Counted from the first letter of the stretch, positions 34,181-46,879 are shown. The stretch: DNA of 64,000 nucleotides from Flaveria trinervia (GCA_025506515.1 CM046447.1:86983852-87047851), one strand, 5' to 3'. Notes: generated from the sequence alone by a model not told the origin. Translations and numbers: made by a program.

Positions 34181-34736
34181 TGGCCCATCACCCATTTTCC
34201 ATCGCGCATATAGTTGGGGTATTGCTCACTGGTACATACAGAAAGTGAAACATAAAGTTAAAAGTTTACAGACAAGGCATACAGTATAGAGAACGAACAA
34301 TATGTGTTCATATAGTTGATGCGTGCTCGCATATACAGTACAGAGTTGTATTTTACAGAAAAGAGTATTTTCTTATACAACATATAGAAAGTATTTTATT
34401 ACTTTTAAAACTAGAGCTCACTCAGCAACGCTGACTTTTATACATTTTCAGTTGGCTGGTAATTATTCCTGAGGATGGCACGAGGGTGAAGCTACTCGGC
34501 AGGGAAAGACTGACATCCATTCGTATTTTATGTTACTGTTGTTATGTAATGCAGTAAAACGATTCTTTTGGAAACAGATTAATGATGATGTATTGCTTAA
34601 CAACAGTGTTTTAAATGATATGAATGGTTTTTGATAAATCATTTCCTCTACATAAATCTATATAATTGTAATGTTTAATGTTTTAATGGTTATGAATGAC
34701 CAACTGTGAGGTTTCCGGGATCGGGGCCTTACAAGT

Positions 34737-34749
34737 TGGTATCAGAGCC
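34737..34749 (+). other. Primer-binding site of E3
   Basis: TGGTATCAGAGCC lies three bases after the LTR and is complementary to the initiator Met-tRNA. Confidence 0.92.
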
Positions 34750-35087
34750 AAGGTTTAAGAGAATTAGGTTAAATAAACTTTTAAAACCTAAACTTAAACT
34801 GAAAATGGAACAAATGGAGGGGTGTCAGTCCGAGTAGCTACGTGCCATCAGGTATGTCTTCTCTTAAAGTTAACCGATATTACTTACGCATGCTCTTTGA
34901 TTATTTGCTCATAGTAGATTTAGATACTGATTAAGTCAGGATAGGAGATGCTTGGGGTATGAAGAGTAAAGTAAGTGGCTAATCACAACTGGCCACTGTA
35001 ATTAGGGACTTACTATACTTGACATAAACTGAGTATTACCTTGAATGACCACGTTAGTGTTTAAATCTTATAGTGTGCTTATAGAGG

Positions 35088-36240
35088 ATGGCTGGCGGTA
35101 GATCTTCAAAGGCCTCTCATGGTGGAGGTCACGGTGCTGCTCCGCGACCTAAGAGGGGGAGACCCCGAGTAGAGAAAGTGGTTCATGAAGAACCAGAGAC
35201 TCCTCATCCGGAGGGTGGCGACGAGAGCGCCAATTTGAGAGCCTTAGTAAAGGAGGATGTGGTGGAAGAGGTTCACTAGGTCATGCAGACGATTCTACCG
35301 TCTGTGGTGACCGAAGTGATCAAGGCAGCTAGGGAGGGAGAGAGAAAGGAAAGGGGCGAACCTACGGGCGAAAAAAGACAGCCCGAGACTGAGATGGTTT
35401 CGTCCAATGATGAGAATGAGGAAGAAGAGCCTGCGTCGGGGGCGACCCGGGGCTGCAACTATGGGGCATTTATGAGATGCAAGCCCCCTACCTTCGATGG
35501 GAACGGCACTGCTGCAGCTGCTCACCGTGGGTGAGGGAAATGGAGGTTGTCCTCGATATCAATGAGTGCCGTGAGGACCAAAAGGTGAAGTTCGCTACCC
35601 ACACCTTTGTGGACTCGGCTTTGTGCTAGTGGGACAACATTGTCCAAGCCGAGGGTAGCAGGGCCATTGGAAGAATGAGATGGTCTGAACTGAAGCAGCT
35701 AGTGACTGAGGAATTCTGTCCTCACAGAGAGATGGACAAAGTAGAAAGAGACTTCCTGCAGCTGGAGGCGGGAACGATGACACACCAGCAGTACACCACC
35801 AAATTTAATGAAATGGCGCGGCTGGTGCCCGATCAGGTGACACCACTGTCACAAAAGATTAAGAGATACATCCAAGGGCTGCCGGCGGATATCCATAGGC
35901 ATATGATTACCGCCCGGCCGAACACTTTCAGGTCGGCAGTTGACTTGGCTGGCAGATTATACAATTAGCACGAGGTGGTGGTGACTGAAGTGGATAGGAA
36001 GGATGGTGGTAGTCGGAACTGGAATGGGAAACGGTTTGGACGTGGTAGAACTGCTCCAAACAAGAAGGTGGCAAAGGTGGGTGATCGACGTGTGGTCACA
36101 TTTGGATCAGGGCTGAGGAGGTGTGACAAATGTAGGAGGGAGCATACTGGTGAGTGCAGAATGGGGATGAACGTATGCTTCAGGTGTGGTTAGCCTGACC
36201 ACATCGCTAGAGACTGCAAGAAGTCGATGGCAGAGAGCTC
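35088..36240 (+). pseudogene. gag: E3 gag with zinc knuckle, four stops and a frameshift
   Basis: The ATG at 35088 opens MAGGRSSKASHGG. The frames 35088-35279, 35283-35534, 35675-35968 and 35975-36193 follow one another. The capsid region includes CKPPTFDGNG and, further on, FCPHREMDKVERDFLQLEAG, FNEMARLVP and IQGLPADIHRHM, typical of gypsy gag. The zinc region is CDKCRREHTGEC, then CFRCG-stop-PDHIARDC at 36178-36216. Stops are TAG at 35277-35279, about 35627, 35966-35968 and 36191-36193, each explicable by one C-to-T or G-to-A change. A frameshift lies near 35520. Confidence 0.88.
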
Positions 36241-36299
36241 GGGAGTAGGGAATAAGAAGCCAGAGGAAGGAGGACAGAGGGTAGGTGCTAGAGCTTACA

Positions 36300-36760
36300 C
36301 CATGACCCGGGAGGAAGCCAGAGCTGATCCCGATGTTGTGTCAGGTATGTTTCTAGTAAACCAAACTTGTGCTTTATATTGTTTGATTCAGGTGCTAGTA
36401 GGAGTTTTATTTCTACTACTTTCTGCACTAAGTTGCCTATTGTCAGTAGAAAGGTCAGTGCACCATTTGATGTAGAAACTGCTATTGGTAAGTCCACTAG
36501 AATTACTGATATGATAGAGGACTGTACCATCAAACTAGAAGGTCATAGGTTTGCTGCTAGTTTACATGTGACACCCCTAGGTGGATTTGATGTAGTACTA
36601 GGGATGGACTGGTTAGCAAACTATGAAGCAAACATCGTGTGTCGCAAGAAGATGATTCGATTAGTTGCGCCCGATAAGAGTTTGGTTACGATTTATGGAG
36701 ATCGCGTCGTGACGATCCCGAAAGTGATTTCGATGGCGGTGGCGGGAAAGTGCATGAGGC
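36300..36760 (+). pseudogene. pol: E3 protease region
   Basis: LFDSGASRSFISTTFCTKLP carries an intact Asp-Ser-Gly active site, followed by GFDVVLGMDWLANYEANI. It lies in the open frame 36367-37041, which continues into the start of reverse transcriptase. This is the best preserved protease in the window. Confidence 0.9.
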
Positions 36761-38247
36761 GTGGATGTAGTGCCTACTTGGCCTACGTAAAGGATGTGGA
36801 TGCGCCAAAACCGCAACTATCTGATACACCAGTTGTGCGCGACTTTCCGGACGTATTCCCGGAAGACTTACCCGGCGTGCTACCGGATCACGAGATTGAG
36901 TTCCAAATTGACTTGATACCCGGTGCTCAACCCGTTGCCAAAGCACCATATCGGTTAGCTCCGACCGAAACGAAGGAACTAATGGGGCAGTTGCAAGAGC
37001 TGCTCGATAAGGGGTTCATTAGACTGAGTATCTCTCCCTAGGGTGCTCCGGTCCTATTTGTGAAGAAGAAAGACGGTAGTATGAGGATGTGTATTGACTA
37101 CCGAGAGATGAACAAGTTAACGGTGAAGAACCGATACCCCCTACCAAGGATAGATAATCTGTTTGACCAGCTCCAAGGTGCCAGTTGGTTTTCAAGGATA
37201 GATCTTCGATCTGGTTACGATCAGCAGAAGGTGAAGGAGCAGGATATCCCTAAAACAGCTTTTCGCACGCGCTACGATCACTATGAATTCCTTGTTATGT
37301 CATTTGGTCTGACCAATGTGCCGGCTGCTTTTATGGATCTGATGAACCGTGTGTGTCGGCCTATGTTGGATAAATCAGTGATTGTGTTCATTGATGATAT
37401 CCTGATTTATTCAAGGAGTGAGATTGAGCATGCCTATCACGTTCGGGAGGTGTTAGAGACCTTAAGAAGGGAGAATTTGTACGCCAAATTCTCCAAGTGC
37501 GCGTTCTGGTTACGCGAAGTTCAATTCTTAGGTCACGTGATAAATCCAGAAGAGATTATGGTTGACCCTGCTAAGGTGGAGGCGGTGAAGCAATGGAAGT
37601 CTCCGAGCACGCTATCCAAGATTCGTAGTTTCTTGGGGTTGGCGGGTTATTATCGAAGGTTCATTCAAGACTTTGCCAAGATCGCTTCTCCGCTAACCCA
37701 ATTGACCCGAAAGGACGTAAAGGTTATATGGGGTCAAGCCCAAGAACAGGCGTTCGAAGAGTTAAAGGTGAGGTTGACTCAAGCTCCTGTCTTGTCATTA
37801 CCCGAAGGAAGCGAGGACTTGGTGGTATATTCTGATGCTTCCTACTCGGGGTTGGGGTGTGTACTAATGCAAAGAGGAAAGGTCATATCCTATGCATCCC
37901 AACAGTTGAAAGTTCATGAGGTCAACTACCCTACTCATGACTTGGAGCTAGCGGCCGTGGTTTTTGCACTAAAGATTTGGAGGCACTATCTGTACGGAAC
38001 GAAGTGCACCATTTTCACGGACCATAAGAGCTTAAAGTACTTCTTCGAGCAAAAAGATCTGAACATGAGGCAGAGGCGGTGGTTGGAGCTTATAAAAGAT
38101 TATGATTGCGAGATCCATTACCATCCGGGCAAAGCCAACGTGGTGGCTGATACTCTTAGCCGGAAGGAGAGGCCCGAGCCGATTCGGGTGAAAGCATACC
38201 AACTAATCATGATCTCGAATGTAATGAAGCAAGTCAAGGAGTTTTAG
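36761..38247 (+). pseudogene. pol: E3 reverse transcriptase and RNase H, one internal stop
   Basis: The block KAPYRLAPTETKELMGQLQE leads to LSISP, then TAG at 37039-37041 where E1 has Trp (TGG). After it the 395-residue frame 37060-38247 reads YPLPRIDNLFDQLQG, LRSGYDQQKV, SFGLTNVPAAF, FIDDILIYSRS (catalytic Asp-Asp) and FLGLAGYYRRFIQDF. RNase H follows: VVYSDASYSGLGCVL, FTDHKSLKYFFEQKDL and HPGKANVVADTLSRKE. Family role: RNA-templated DNA synthesis and removal of the RNA strand. Confidence 0.93.
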
Positions 38248-39340
38248 GATGAGGCGCTGAAAGAAGATCATCTAAACTCTGAAAGAATGAGAGGTCTGGT
38301 TGGGGAATTGAGTGAAAACACACTTGGTGTTAAAACTCGATTTGGACGGGTGTGGATTCCTCGTTTTGGGGATCTACGTGTGAGGATTATGGATGAAGCT
38401 CATAAGACTTGATACTCCATTCATCCTGGTGCCACAAAGATGTATCAAGACATGAAGAAAAATTATTGGTGGTCGGGTATGAAACGTGACGTGGTGGAGT
38501 ATGTGAGTAAGTGCCTTACTTGCTTGCAAGTGAAGGCGGAACATCAGAAGCCGTATGGGAAAATCCAACCTTTTGGATATACCGGAATGGAAGTGGGAGC
38601 ACATCACCATGGACTTCATAACGAAGTTGCCACGTACTCTGAAAGGATACAATGCCATATGGGTGATAGTTGATCGTCTGACGAAGAGTGCTCACTTCCT
38701 ACCGATCCGTGAGACATATTCATCCGAGAGGTTGGCTGACTTGTTCATCAAGGAGATTGTAACTCGTCATGGTGTGCCGGTGTCCATTGTGTCTGATCGC
38801 GACACCCGGTTTACGTCTAAATTCTGGAAGAAATTCCACGATGTCATGGGGACGAGGTTACATATTAGCACGGCTTATCATCCCCAAACTAATGGTCAGT
38901 CGGAAGGACCATTTAGAAGTTGGAGGACATGCTTCGGGCATGTGTAATCGATTTTGGTGGAAGCTGGGATAACCACTTACCGTTAGCTGAATTCTCGTAC
39001 AACAATAGCTATCATGCCAGTATTGGCATGCCACCATACGAGATGCTATACGGTAGGAGATGCAGAACACCCGTTTCTTGGGGTGAGATCGGTCAGAAAG
39101 AGTTGGGAAGCGTCAAGGTAATCAAGGCTACGACTGAGAAGCTTGAAAAGATTAAAGCCTTCATGAAGGCAGCCAAGGATAGACAGAAGTCGTATGCCGA
39201 TAAACGACGTAGACCAATTGAGTTCCAGGTGGGTGACCGGGTTATGTTGAAGGTCTCACCTTGGAAGGGTATTATCAGATTCAGAAAGCGGGGCAAGTTG
39301 AGCCCAAGATATATAGGCCATTTCCGAATCATTGCTTGAG
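38248..39340 (+). pseudogene. pol: E3 integrase with frameshifts
   Basis: The zinc region is HKT-stop-YSIHPGATKMYQDMK and CLTCLQVKAEHQ. The core follows as WKWEHITMDFITKLPR (Asp), VSDRDTRFTSKFWKK (Asp) and HPQTNGQSE (Glu), all three catalytic residues present. The C-terminal GPY/F module is FQVGDRVMLKVSPWKG and GKLSPRYIGHFRIIA. Breaks: TGA at about 38410, an extra T at 38571-38574, a missing A at 38904-38905 and TGA at 39337-39339. Both one-base shifts fall in short homopolymers. Confidence 0.9.
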
Positions 39341-39348
39341 TAGGGGAG

Positions 39349-39652
39349 GTGGGCTATAGATTGGAGTTGCCGGATGAGTTAAGTGGGATTCACCCGACAT
39401 TCCATGTGTCTCATCTGAGAAAGTGTATAGCTGATGAAGACATGATTGTTCCACTGAAGGACATTGAAATAGATGAAAGGCTCAATTATATGGAGCAACC
39501 AGTGGCAATCATCGATCGTAAAGAAAAGAGGCTGCGAAAATAAAGTGGTTCCTGTTGTGCGTGTACAATGGAAGCACAGGAAGGGATCCGAGTCTACATG
39601 GGAGACTAAGGAGGAAATGAGGCAGCATTATTCTCGTCTGTTTGAGGAATAA
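39349..39652 (+). pseudogene. pol: E3 chromodomain tail
   Basis: YRLELPDELSGIHPTFHVSH precedes a chromodomain-like segment starting YMEQPVAIIDRKEKRLRK. A missing A in the run at 39537-39540 shifts the frame. In the next frame the rest reads VQWKHRKGSESTWETKEEM and HYSRLFEE, giving a complete chromodomain if the shift is ignored. Chromodomains of such elements are thought to bind heterochromatin marks. Confidence 0.82.
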
Positions 39653-39677
39653 TAGGTTTCGCAGACGAAACCTATAT

Positions 39678-39690
39678 AAGGGGGTGGACT
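39678..39690 (+). other. Polypurine tract of E3
   Basis: AAGGGGGTGGACT directly precedes the 3' LTR. Confidence 0.8.
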
Positions 39691-41764
39691 TGTAACACCC
39701 GGTTATTCTTTAAAAGACAAGAAATAAGGAATAAAAGAAAGAAAGGCAATTCAGTCCAAGTGGAGGGACTAAAAGTGTAAAAAGGAAAATATCTTGTAAA
39801 GTTGGTGTAAAGGTGGGCATGGCCGCCCACCCTCTTTTCACATCACCATCTTCTTCGGTTTTAGAGAGAGAGAAGTCGAATTCAAGGTAAGAATTCGTGG
39901 TTTTTACATGTTTATGACGGGTTTTATCCCGGTTTCATGCCTATGTGCTTATGTGTTTGTGTTTGTGTTTGTGCTCGGGTGTGCGTATGTGGTGTTGTTT
40001 CTAGGTGTTTGAACTCATTGCAAGCGGGTTATAAAGGAAGAAACACCTAAGTTGCATCAGGTGAGTTCTAGACCCCGGTTTTACTTGTTTTAAATGATCT
40101 TTGGGGCTGAAAATGTATTAAAATGATTTTACAAGTTCATGTATGTTTACCCGTGTGCATTGTGCATGAATGAATGTGATTCTTGAATGCTTATAGGTTA
40201 TTCATGTTAGAATAGCCACATTAAGCTTATAACAGACAGATTCGATGATTTGGGTCGAGAACATACTGGAATTATAGTACAGAAGGTCCATGCGTCTAAA
40301 TAAGGTTCATGCGCCTGAAAATGCCATAGTAAGAACTAAGTGTGATCCATGCGCCCAAACAGTATCCCATGCGCCTAAGATTACCTTAGAAATGATAAAG
40401 TACAGCCCATGCGCCTGAACAGTTGTCCATGCGCCTAGAATATAACAGTCGGACGACTAAATGAGAGCCATGCGCCCCAATAGTGCCCATGCGCCCAAGT
40501 GTCCCATGCGCCTAAGTGTTCATACGCACCAATAGTGCCCATGCGCCTGAATGAGTTCATGCGCCTAAAGTGAAAATGCTTAAGTGTTAGGCTGATGCGC
40601 CTATATAGTGATGAAACGTCCAAATAGGGCTCGTGCGCCCAAATAGTTCCCATGCGCCTAAGACTTAGAAACTTTTACAGAATTTTTCTGGGAGTCTGTG
40701 CCTTAGGGATTTGACCGAGGTCAACTAAGGCTTATTAATGATGTTGTTTCATGCATGATATGATTGATTATGACTGTTCCTTATTATTGTTATTGCTATT
40801 GTTATTATTACCCATAGTATGTGACTTTACGTGGTATGTTATTATCGTAACGTAAAGTATATCGTAATAATAAAGTGAAAGAGCAATGAAGAAAGAAGAG
40901 GAAATAATAAAATGTTAACAAGTCTTGCAAGCTTACAGGAGGTACACGACCGTGTTGTCGTTAGCTCAACTGTGTTGCGGGTTAACTATCCTTTTATGCA
41001 CACAGGGTCAATCAATTGAGATTGGCAGGACCTTTGTAGCGTGTCCTGGGTGATTGGGTTGGCCTTGTACATAGTACACCGACCCTTTCGAGGGATACAG
41101 TTACCCTTTCGGGGGATATAGTTGACCCTTTCGAGGGATAGAGTTACCCTTTCGGGGGATATAGTTTACCCTTTCGAGGGATACAGTTGATCCTTTCGAG
41201 GGATATAGATGGCCCATCACCCGTTTTCCATCGCGCATATAGTTGGGGTATTGCTCACTGGTCCATACAGAAAGTGAAACATAAAGTTAAAAGTTTACAG
41301 ACAAGGCATACTGTATAGAGAACGAACAATATGTGTTCATATAGTTGATGCGTGCTCGCATATACAGTACAGAGTTGTATTTTACAGAAAAGAGTATTTT
41401 CTTATACAACATATAGAAAGTATTTTATTACTTTTTAAAACTAGAGCTCACTCAGCAACGCTGACTTTTATACATTTTCAGTTGGCAGGTAATTATTGCT
41501 GAGGATGGCACGAGGGTGAAGCTACTCAGCAGGGAAAGACTGACATCCATTCGTATTTTATGTTACTGTTGTTATGTAATGCAATAAAACGATTCTTTTG
41601 TAAACAGATTAATGATGATGTATTGCTTAACAACAGTGTTATAAATGATATGAATGGTTTTTGATAAATTATTTCCTCTACATAAATCTGTATAATTGTA
41701 ATGTTTAATGTTTTAATGGTTATGAATGACCAACTGTGAGGTTTTCCGGGATCAGGACCTTACA
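39691..41764 (+). repeat. 3' LTR of E3
   Basis: The 2074-bp LTR runs TGTAACACCCGG to CAGGACCTTACA and is followed by AATAC. It keeps the CATGCGCC cluster and the CCCTTTCG array. Confidence 0.93.
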
Positions 41765-44439
41765 AATACAATACAATATAAAATAGATACACACAAATAA
41801 AAAACTTATGCATAAATGAAATATTATAATGATTAATTTCATCCTACTATATTACATATTTCAAATATATGAAAATCAGGGTGTCACGAGTTAAACCCTT
41901 GCTATGCATTGTAAATCCAAAAAAAAGTAATATACATAAAAGTTTACATACTTGTATATATTACTTAACACTATATTTTGCTAGTCTTGTGTCATTATTC
42001 TTCATAAGTATATTAAAGCTAAGTCTTATCTTCTTAAAGCAACTAATTTTTATGCACATATAGGTATCTTTTTTCTTCGTGCACTTGCATATGGAATTTT
42101 TCAAAAAACTATTAAGAAGTTTAACTTCAACCTTCTCAACTTGCAGGTCTGAACACATATCTCAAGATGATGCTACTAATGTGTTTCAATCTCTACATGT
42201 TAAGTTTTTCATATTGAAATCAGCATCTACTGTATAGTAGATATAAATTTGGTATCTTATGAGAGATTTTAGATAGATTTAAATCGCATTCCCATAACAA
42301 ATTTGTGCACAGGTAGACCCCAGTCAGAGGCTTTGCCCCTTAAATCCTGCTATGAAGTGTGTTGCCCCCATATCTCCACTAAGGGGGAAGCTAGCGGGTA
42401 GCAACCCCTTGAAACCCCTATTGCTTTCGTCTCTAAAGAAGTTTTCAATCTAATTACATTAAATATCTAAATAACAAGCATGTAGCTATTTTGAACTCCA
42501 CTACATATGAACTAAGCCTAACTTGAAGAAAGTTGTCAATAGTCATTTTTTTAAAAGTTTATTCCCGTTTATCTAAAATTATTTAGGTTATTAAAAATGA
42601 TTGTTTTATGAATTTATCTATACAATGTACATTAAGAATCATTTAACGTTTTCAATATTTCCTTAAATATAAAACTTCCTTTAGAATTTTTTTAGGCAAG
42701 TACCACCCATCTTTTATTTTGTTTTTCTTCATGTGACATCAGTTTTTTCTCATTTCCTCCAACTTTCTGTGTTTTACATGATGTCGTCCCATTTATTTTT
42801 CATTCACGTTTACTCCTTTTTTTTTAAAATATAAGGGTTCAAAAGGTGGGTGGTGGTACCGATGGATCTAGTGAAAGTCTACGAGTATAGCCACAAATCT
42901 GTTTAGGTTAAGTTGAAAATTAAATTTTGTTATCTAGTTATTTGATTTATCTTAATGTTACAAAAACAATAAATGTGTCACTTAATAAATTTAACTTAAA
43001 TTCTATAATTTATAAAATAAATTTATAATGATAAAGTTATTAATATCTATTAGATTTTTAAAATATTCAACTAAAATAAATAATCAAATTACAAATTTTG
43101 TAAGATTTATAAAGTCTATAAACATTTAATAAAAAGGAGTTAAATTAAAATTAGAGTCTTAATAAATTTAGAGTTTAAATTGTAATTTTAAATTTATTTA
43201 AATTATTTAATTTTATATTTATTTCAAATTTCAATCATAACCCCGTTTTGAAAAACTTGTAACTAATTATCATTCAATATATATTGTCATACATAACCTC
43301 AACTATAAAAGTTTAAGCCTCACTTTTATTTGTTCATTCTCTGAAAATCACATTAACAAATTTTTCTTTCATTTATTGATTTTGATCAAATTCTCGAATT
43401 TTCTTTTACAAGTAATTTCAAAAAGTTTCTAAGACTAAGTTAATCTTATATTGCTTTTATATTATATATTTCTATATTATTTCAATTATCCTAACATCCA
43501 ATTGTCTCATGACTTTATGTTTTTACTTTTATTCTTTCTTCTACTAATATCTTTTATTTTAATCATTATCATTTGATCATTAACTTTATAACTTTCCCTA
43601 AACTTATAACAACCACTAACATTCCTAAATCAACCTAAGCACACAATAACATAAACAAAGAATCATGTTTGCATATGGACGGCTATCCCGCCGCATTCGG
43701 TTATTCCACAAAATTATTTCTCTAAATGATGGTTATTCCAAAGTATTGGAATACTTGTTTTATAACTCAAATGAAGTCTAATAGCATATATCACCATAAT
43801 AAACTTTTTCTAACCCGTTTATGCTTTAGTAATTTTAAAAGTGCACATAATGTCTTATTATATATTGGCAGAATATGGTCTGATTTTAACTAACCATAAC
43901 TTGGTCATAAAAAAACTAACTTTGACTAAACTCAGACCCCAATATTAATTTCATTGAATTAAATTTTCAAAAATAGTTTATACGTCTTCAACTCAATCGG
44001 ACGACTCAAAATAGTCTTTACAAGATAAGTGTGCATTTCAGCACCTTCTATCTTGTGCTGTTGTTTTGACCTATTTACGGATATTTTCATAAAAATATTT
44101 TTGAATAAAAGTTGTCCGGGAGATTCTGAACTAGTCAACTATAAATTTTTATAATTTTATAAAACCGTTTGCTATTTTTAAAAACTATTCTAACATGTAC
44201 CAAATATTTTGTCAAGAATCTAAAATTAGTGGAATGATCCTTTTTCAATCTACCTTTCGCTTTTTGCATTCTCTAAACATCCTAACTTCTTGTAACGAAT
44301 TCCTACCTTAAGTTATTGTTTCTTTTTATCTTTAGGACGTCACAATTGACTCTTGAACATCTAAGTTTTCTTATGTACTCTACAACCATCATTATACAAT
44401 ATGAATTTTTCATGTAAGTTTTCCATACCCTTTTTTTTA
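41765..44439. other. AT-rich intergenic DNA
   Basis: No gene was recognised. A GC-richer patch at 42310-42430 (GTCAGAGGCTTTGCCCCTTA) has the style of old repeats but could not be assigned. Confidence 0.4.
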
Positions 44440-45145
44440 CTTTATTTCACACCTTTTGGGGTGAAACATGTTAAACTTATAAATATAAACTTGCAAACAC
44501 ATTTGATACTTGTAATGCACAAGCAATTCGTTTATAAACTTATCATGGTTATATAAGATATTTGTGAGCCTTATATAATAGTCATTGTAAAAGAATCAAT
44601 ACTATTGTTAGCCTAGCGATATCATAGATCTATGGCCTTGGCAAGCCTATTTGGAGCTAAAGCCGAGGTTATTGCCGACTCCTTATGACGTATGACTTAT
44701 TTATCATGGGAACTAAATACACTTAACTAATCGTTATAACTTGTAATGGATATCTTTGTCAAGGTTTGATTGTATCATTATGCTATCTATAGTCTTGCAA
44801 TATTTCTTAATCTATGACTTGAACTGCCTCATAAACGTTGTTTTCATACATATGTACAAATTCATGGGAACTCATCAATATTTTATGTTGGCCCTTTATT
44901 TTTAATATGTTTCAGGATTACTACTTGAGGACTTTTTTTTGTTCATATAAAACTTAAACTTAGTTTAATTAAATAATTTATGTTGTTGTTTAAATCTTTG
45001 TTGTATTGTAATAACTTAATTGTCTAGTATTATTTAAATAAAAATGGCATTTAATATTATTTTAACTTATTTAATTCTGTGAGCTATGGATAATCGATTC
45101 ACATTCGCCCATCTCGATAATTCCATCGTTGGTCGAGGTGTGACA
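44440..45145 (+). repeat. Degenerate LTR fragment related to the E2 LTR
   Basis: Several blocks match 29540-30208 in order: TTTGGGGTGAAACATGTTA, TATCATAGATCTATGG, GTCAAGGTTTGATTGT and TTATTTTTAA(T/C)ATGTTTCA. The end is GGTGTGACA at 45145. The left part of the LTR was not recognised, so the start is where similarity becomes visible. Confidence 0.6.
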
Positions 45146-46326
45146 GTACGTGATGTTCTCACCCGGACTCGGTTTTCCCCGAGCCCTTGGTATCCTCCGC
45201 CAATGGCAATCGCAAGTCCCGATACTAGTGTGCCTCCTTCAGTCTGGTTATTCTATTTTCATAAAAAAAATTATATTATTCATACTGGTTTGTGTTGATG
45301 GTAAGTTTGAGCATTTAGAATCTATGATCTTTTATTATAAGATATTCAAGTCGCTGTAGCCTTTGTGCCTTTTAAAATGATTATATGATATCTTCTACTT
45401 TTAAATTATTACTATTAAGTTGCGAGTGAGGAAGATGTCATTAACAACAAGGTACATATTAGTTCCTCTGGAGACAATCTAATGACAAGGTAAATTATTC
45501 TCTGTTAGAAATTTCAAGAGTTCAAATCCAACATAATAGATTTATAGGTGGTTAATAAAAGTATATTCTAAAATATTAAAATAAAAGGTTTTAAAACTTA
45601 GATAAGTCTTTGTTATTATAATTTCTTTTTAGCTGATTGATTATTAAATTTTGTTGAAACACTTGTTTGCATCTCCAAAACTGAAACCACAACTATAGAC
45701 CGGCAACAAAATTTGATTACCAGGTCGATAAAAAGCTACCACAGTTATCATAGAAAAATTACTTTTGATGCGTTGTAATTAAGTAAAATTATTTCCACTA
45801 AATTTTATAAATATTGAATAGTTCAATTTGTTATAACTACAAAAACTGTGTTCTTGGAAAAGTTATAATTATCAAATATATAAAAAAACACATATAATCA
45901 GCTAAATAAATTTGTAAATACGTGATTGTCTATTAAAACTTACTTTATCAAAAAGAAAAAAGTTTATTTTCTATTGTTTATTAATGATTTTTCTAAAAAG
46001 GGTTGGTACGATGATTGACCAAAATTTGGTGAGAGATTACATATGATACATAAATAATTTATTTTAATGTTAAACTAATAATTAAATATTTTTTTATTAT
46101 CATTAATACATCATACATAACCGGCTGAATCGGATAATATTTCCGTCATGAATCATGATCATCTACCTTTAAAAAATATAATAATAATTTCAGTTATTAT
46201 AGTTCTAATTATGTGCTACCCAAACTACCAATGTGCTACCCAACGGCCTTAGTAGAATCCAGCGGACGCTTTTAGCCGCGTATAAGTGGACACCATGTGA
46301 ATATATTCCACATCCACAATTACAAA

Positions 46327-46358
<32 letters not shown>

Positions 46359-46489
46359 AGTAATTAGTTCTTCACCGAAAATTACAAGAAAACTAGGGTA
46401 TCAAACACGGATGATTCCGTTGAATATTCATTGGTACGTAAGAGTGAGTATCGACGAGATTCTGTCGTTCAAAGTTTGTTGTAATAATG
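45146..46489. other. Intergenic DNA with (AAAT)n at 46324-46356
   Basis: No gene was recognised. The tetranucleotide repeat is a run of AAAT of about 33 bases. Confidence 0.5.
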
Positions 46490-46598
46490 CTTGAGTGGAC
46501 AATAAAATGCAATGAAATGAATAAAATGAAATAGAATTGAAAAACTAGTATAATTTTCAAATAAATTATATTTGAGTGGATAATGAAATGTAAAAACC

Positions 46599-46708
46599 AA
46601 GGTAATGTTTTATCTCAAATTTCCTTGTTTGTGGGATTTCAATTTTCTCTTTAGGTGGAAGGATTTTGAAATCCCACAACAAGAGAATTTGAGGTAAAAC
46701 ATTCCCTT
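46599..46708. mobile_element. 110-bp hairpin element inside the fold-back
   Basis: AAGGTAATGTTTTATCTCAA and the following 24 bases pair with the mirror segment ending CATTCCCTT across a loop of about 22 bases. The opposite arm of the host element lacks it, so it is probably an inserted tiny fold-back MITE. Confidence 0.6.
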
Positions 46709-46879
46709 AAGGTATGTTTGGTATGTGGTAATGAAATGAATGAAGAAATGAAATGGATAAGAGAATGAAATTAATCATAAATTCAATTGTTTTGTTTGGT
46801 TGCCATTTATTAATAAATGAATCATATCTTTGTTTTATTTGTTAGGTATAAAAAACAAAACAATAAAGTGTAAAAGTAG

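Larger units (their letters stand above)
32628..34733 (+). repeat. 5' LTR of E3
   Basis: The 2106-bp LTR starts TATAACACCCGG (TG changed to TA) and ends GGGGCCTTACA. It contains a CATGCGCC cluster at 33268-33630 and six CCCTTTCG hairpin units at 34054-34180. Confidence 0.93.
32628..41764 (+). mobile_element. Ty3/gypsy chromovirus E3, structurally complete, coding-defective
   Basis: The 9137-bp element has both LTRs, a primer site, gag, protease, reverse transcriptase, RNase H, integrase, GPY/F module, chromodomain, purine tract and perfect AATAC flanks. The LTRs differ by roughly two percent by eye plus a deletion of about 36 bases in the 3' copy (near 39870), so insertion was not very recent. 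Long LTRs and the chromodomain point to a Tekay/Del-like chromovirus, the same broad family as E1 but another subfamily. Eight or more stops and several one-base shifts break the coding region. Confidence 0.95.

Noticed and set aside
32475..42430. Loose similarity between GC-richer patches at 32475-32545 and 42310-42430 flanking E3
   Set aside because: Both have AGGCT(T/C)TG(C)CCCTTA-like text, but too short and divergent to claim a common repeat or a duplication caused by E3.
42690..42860. Possible inverted repeat around GTACCACCCATCTTTT and its mirror
   Set aside because: Only about 15 bases pair imperfectly and no flanking duplication is visible.
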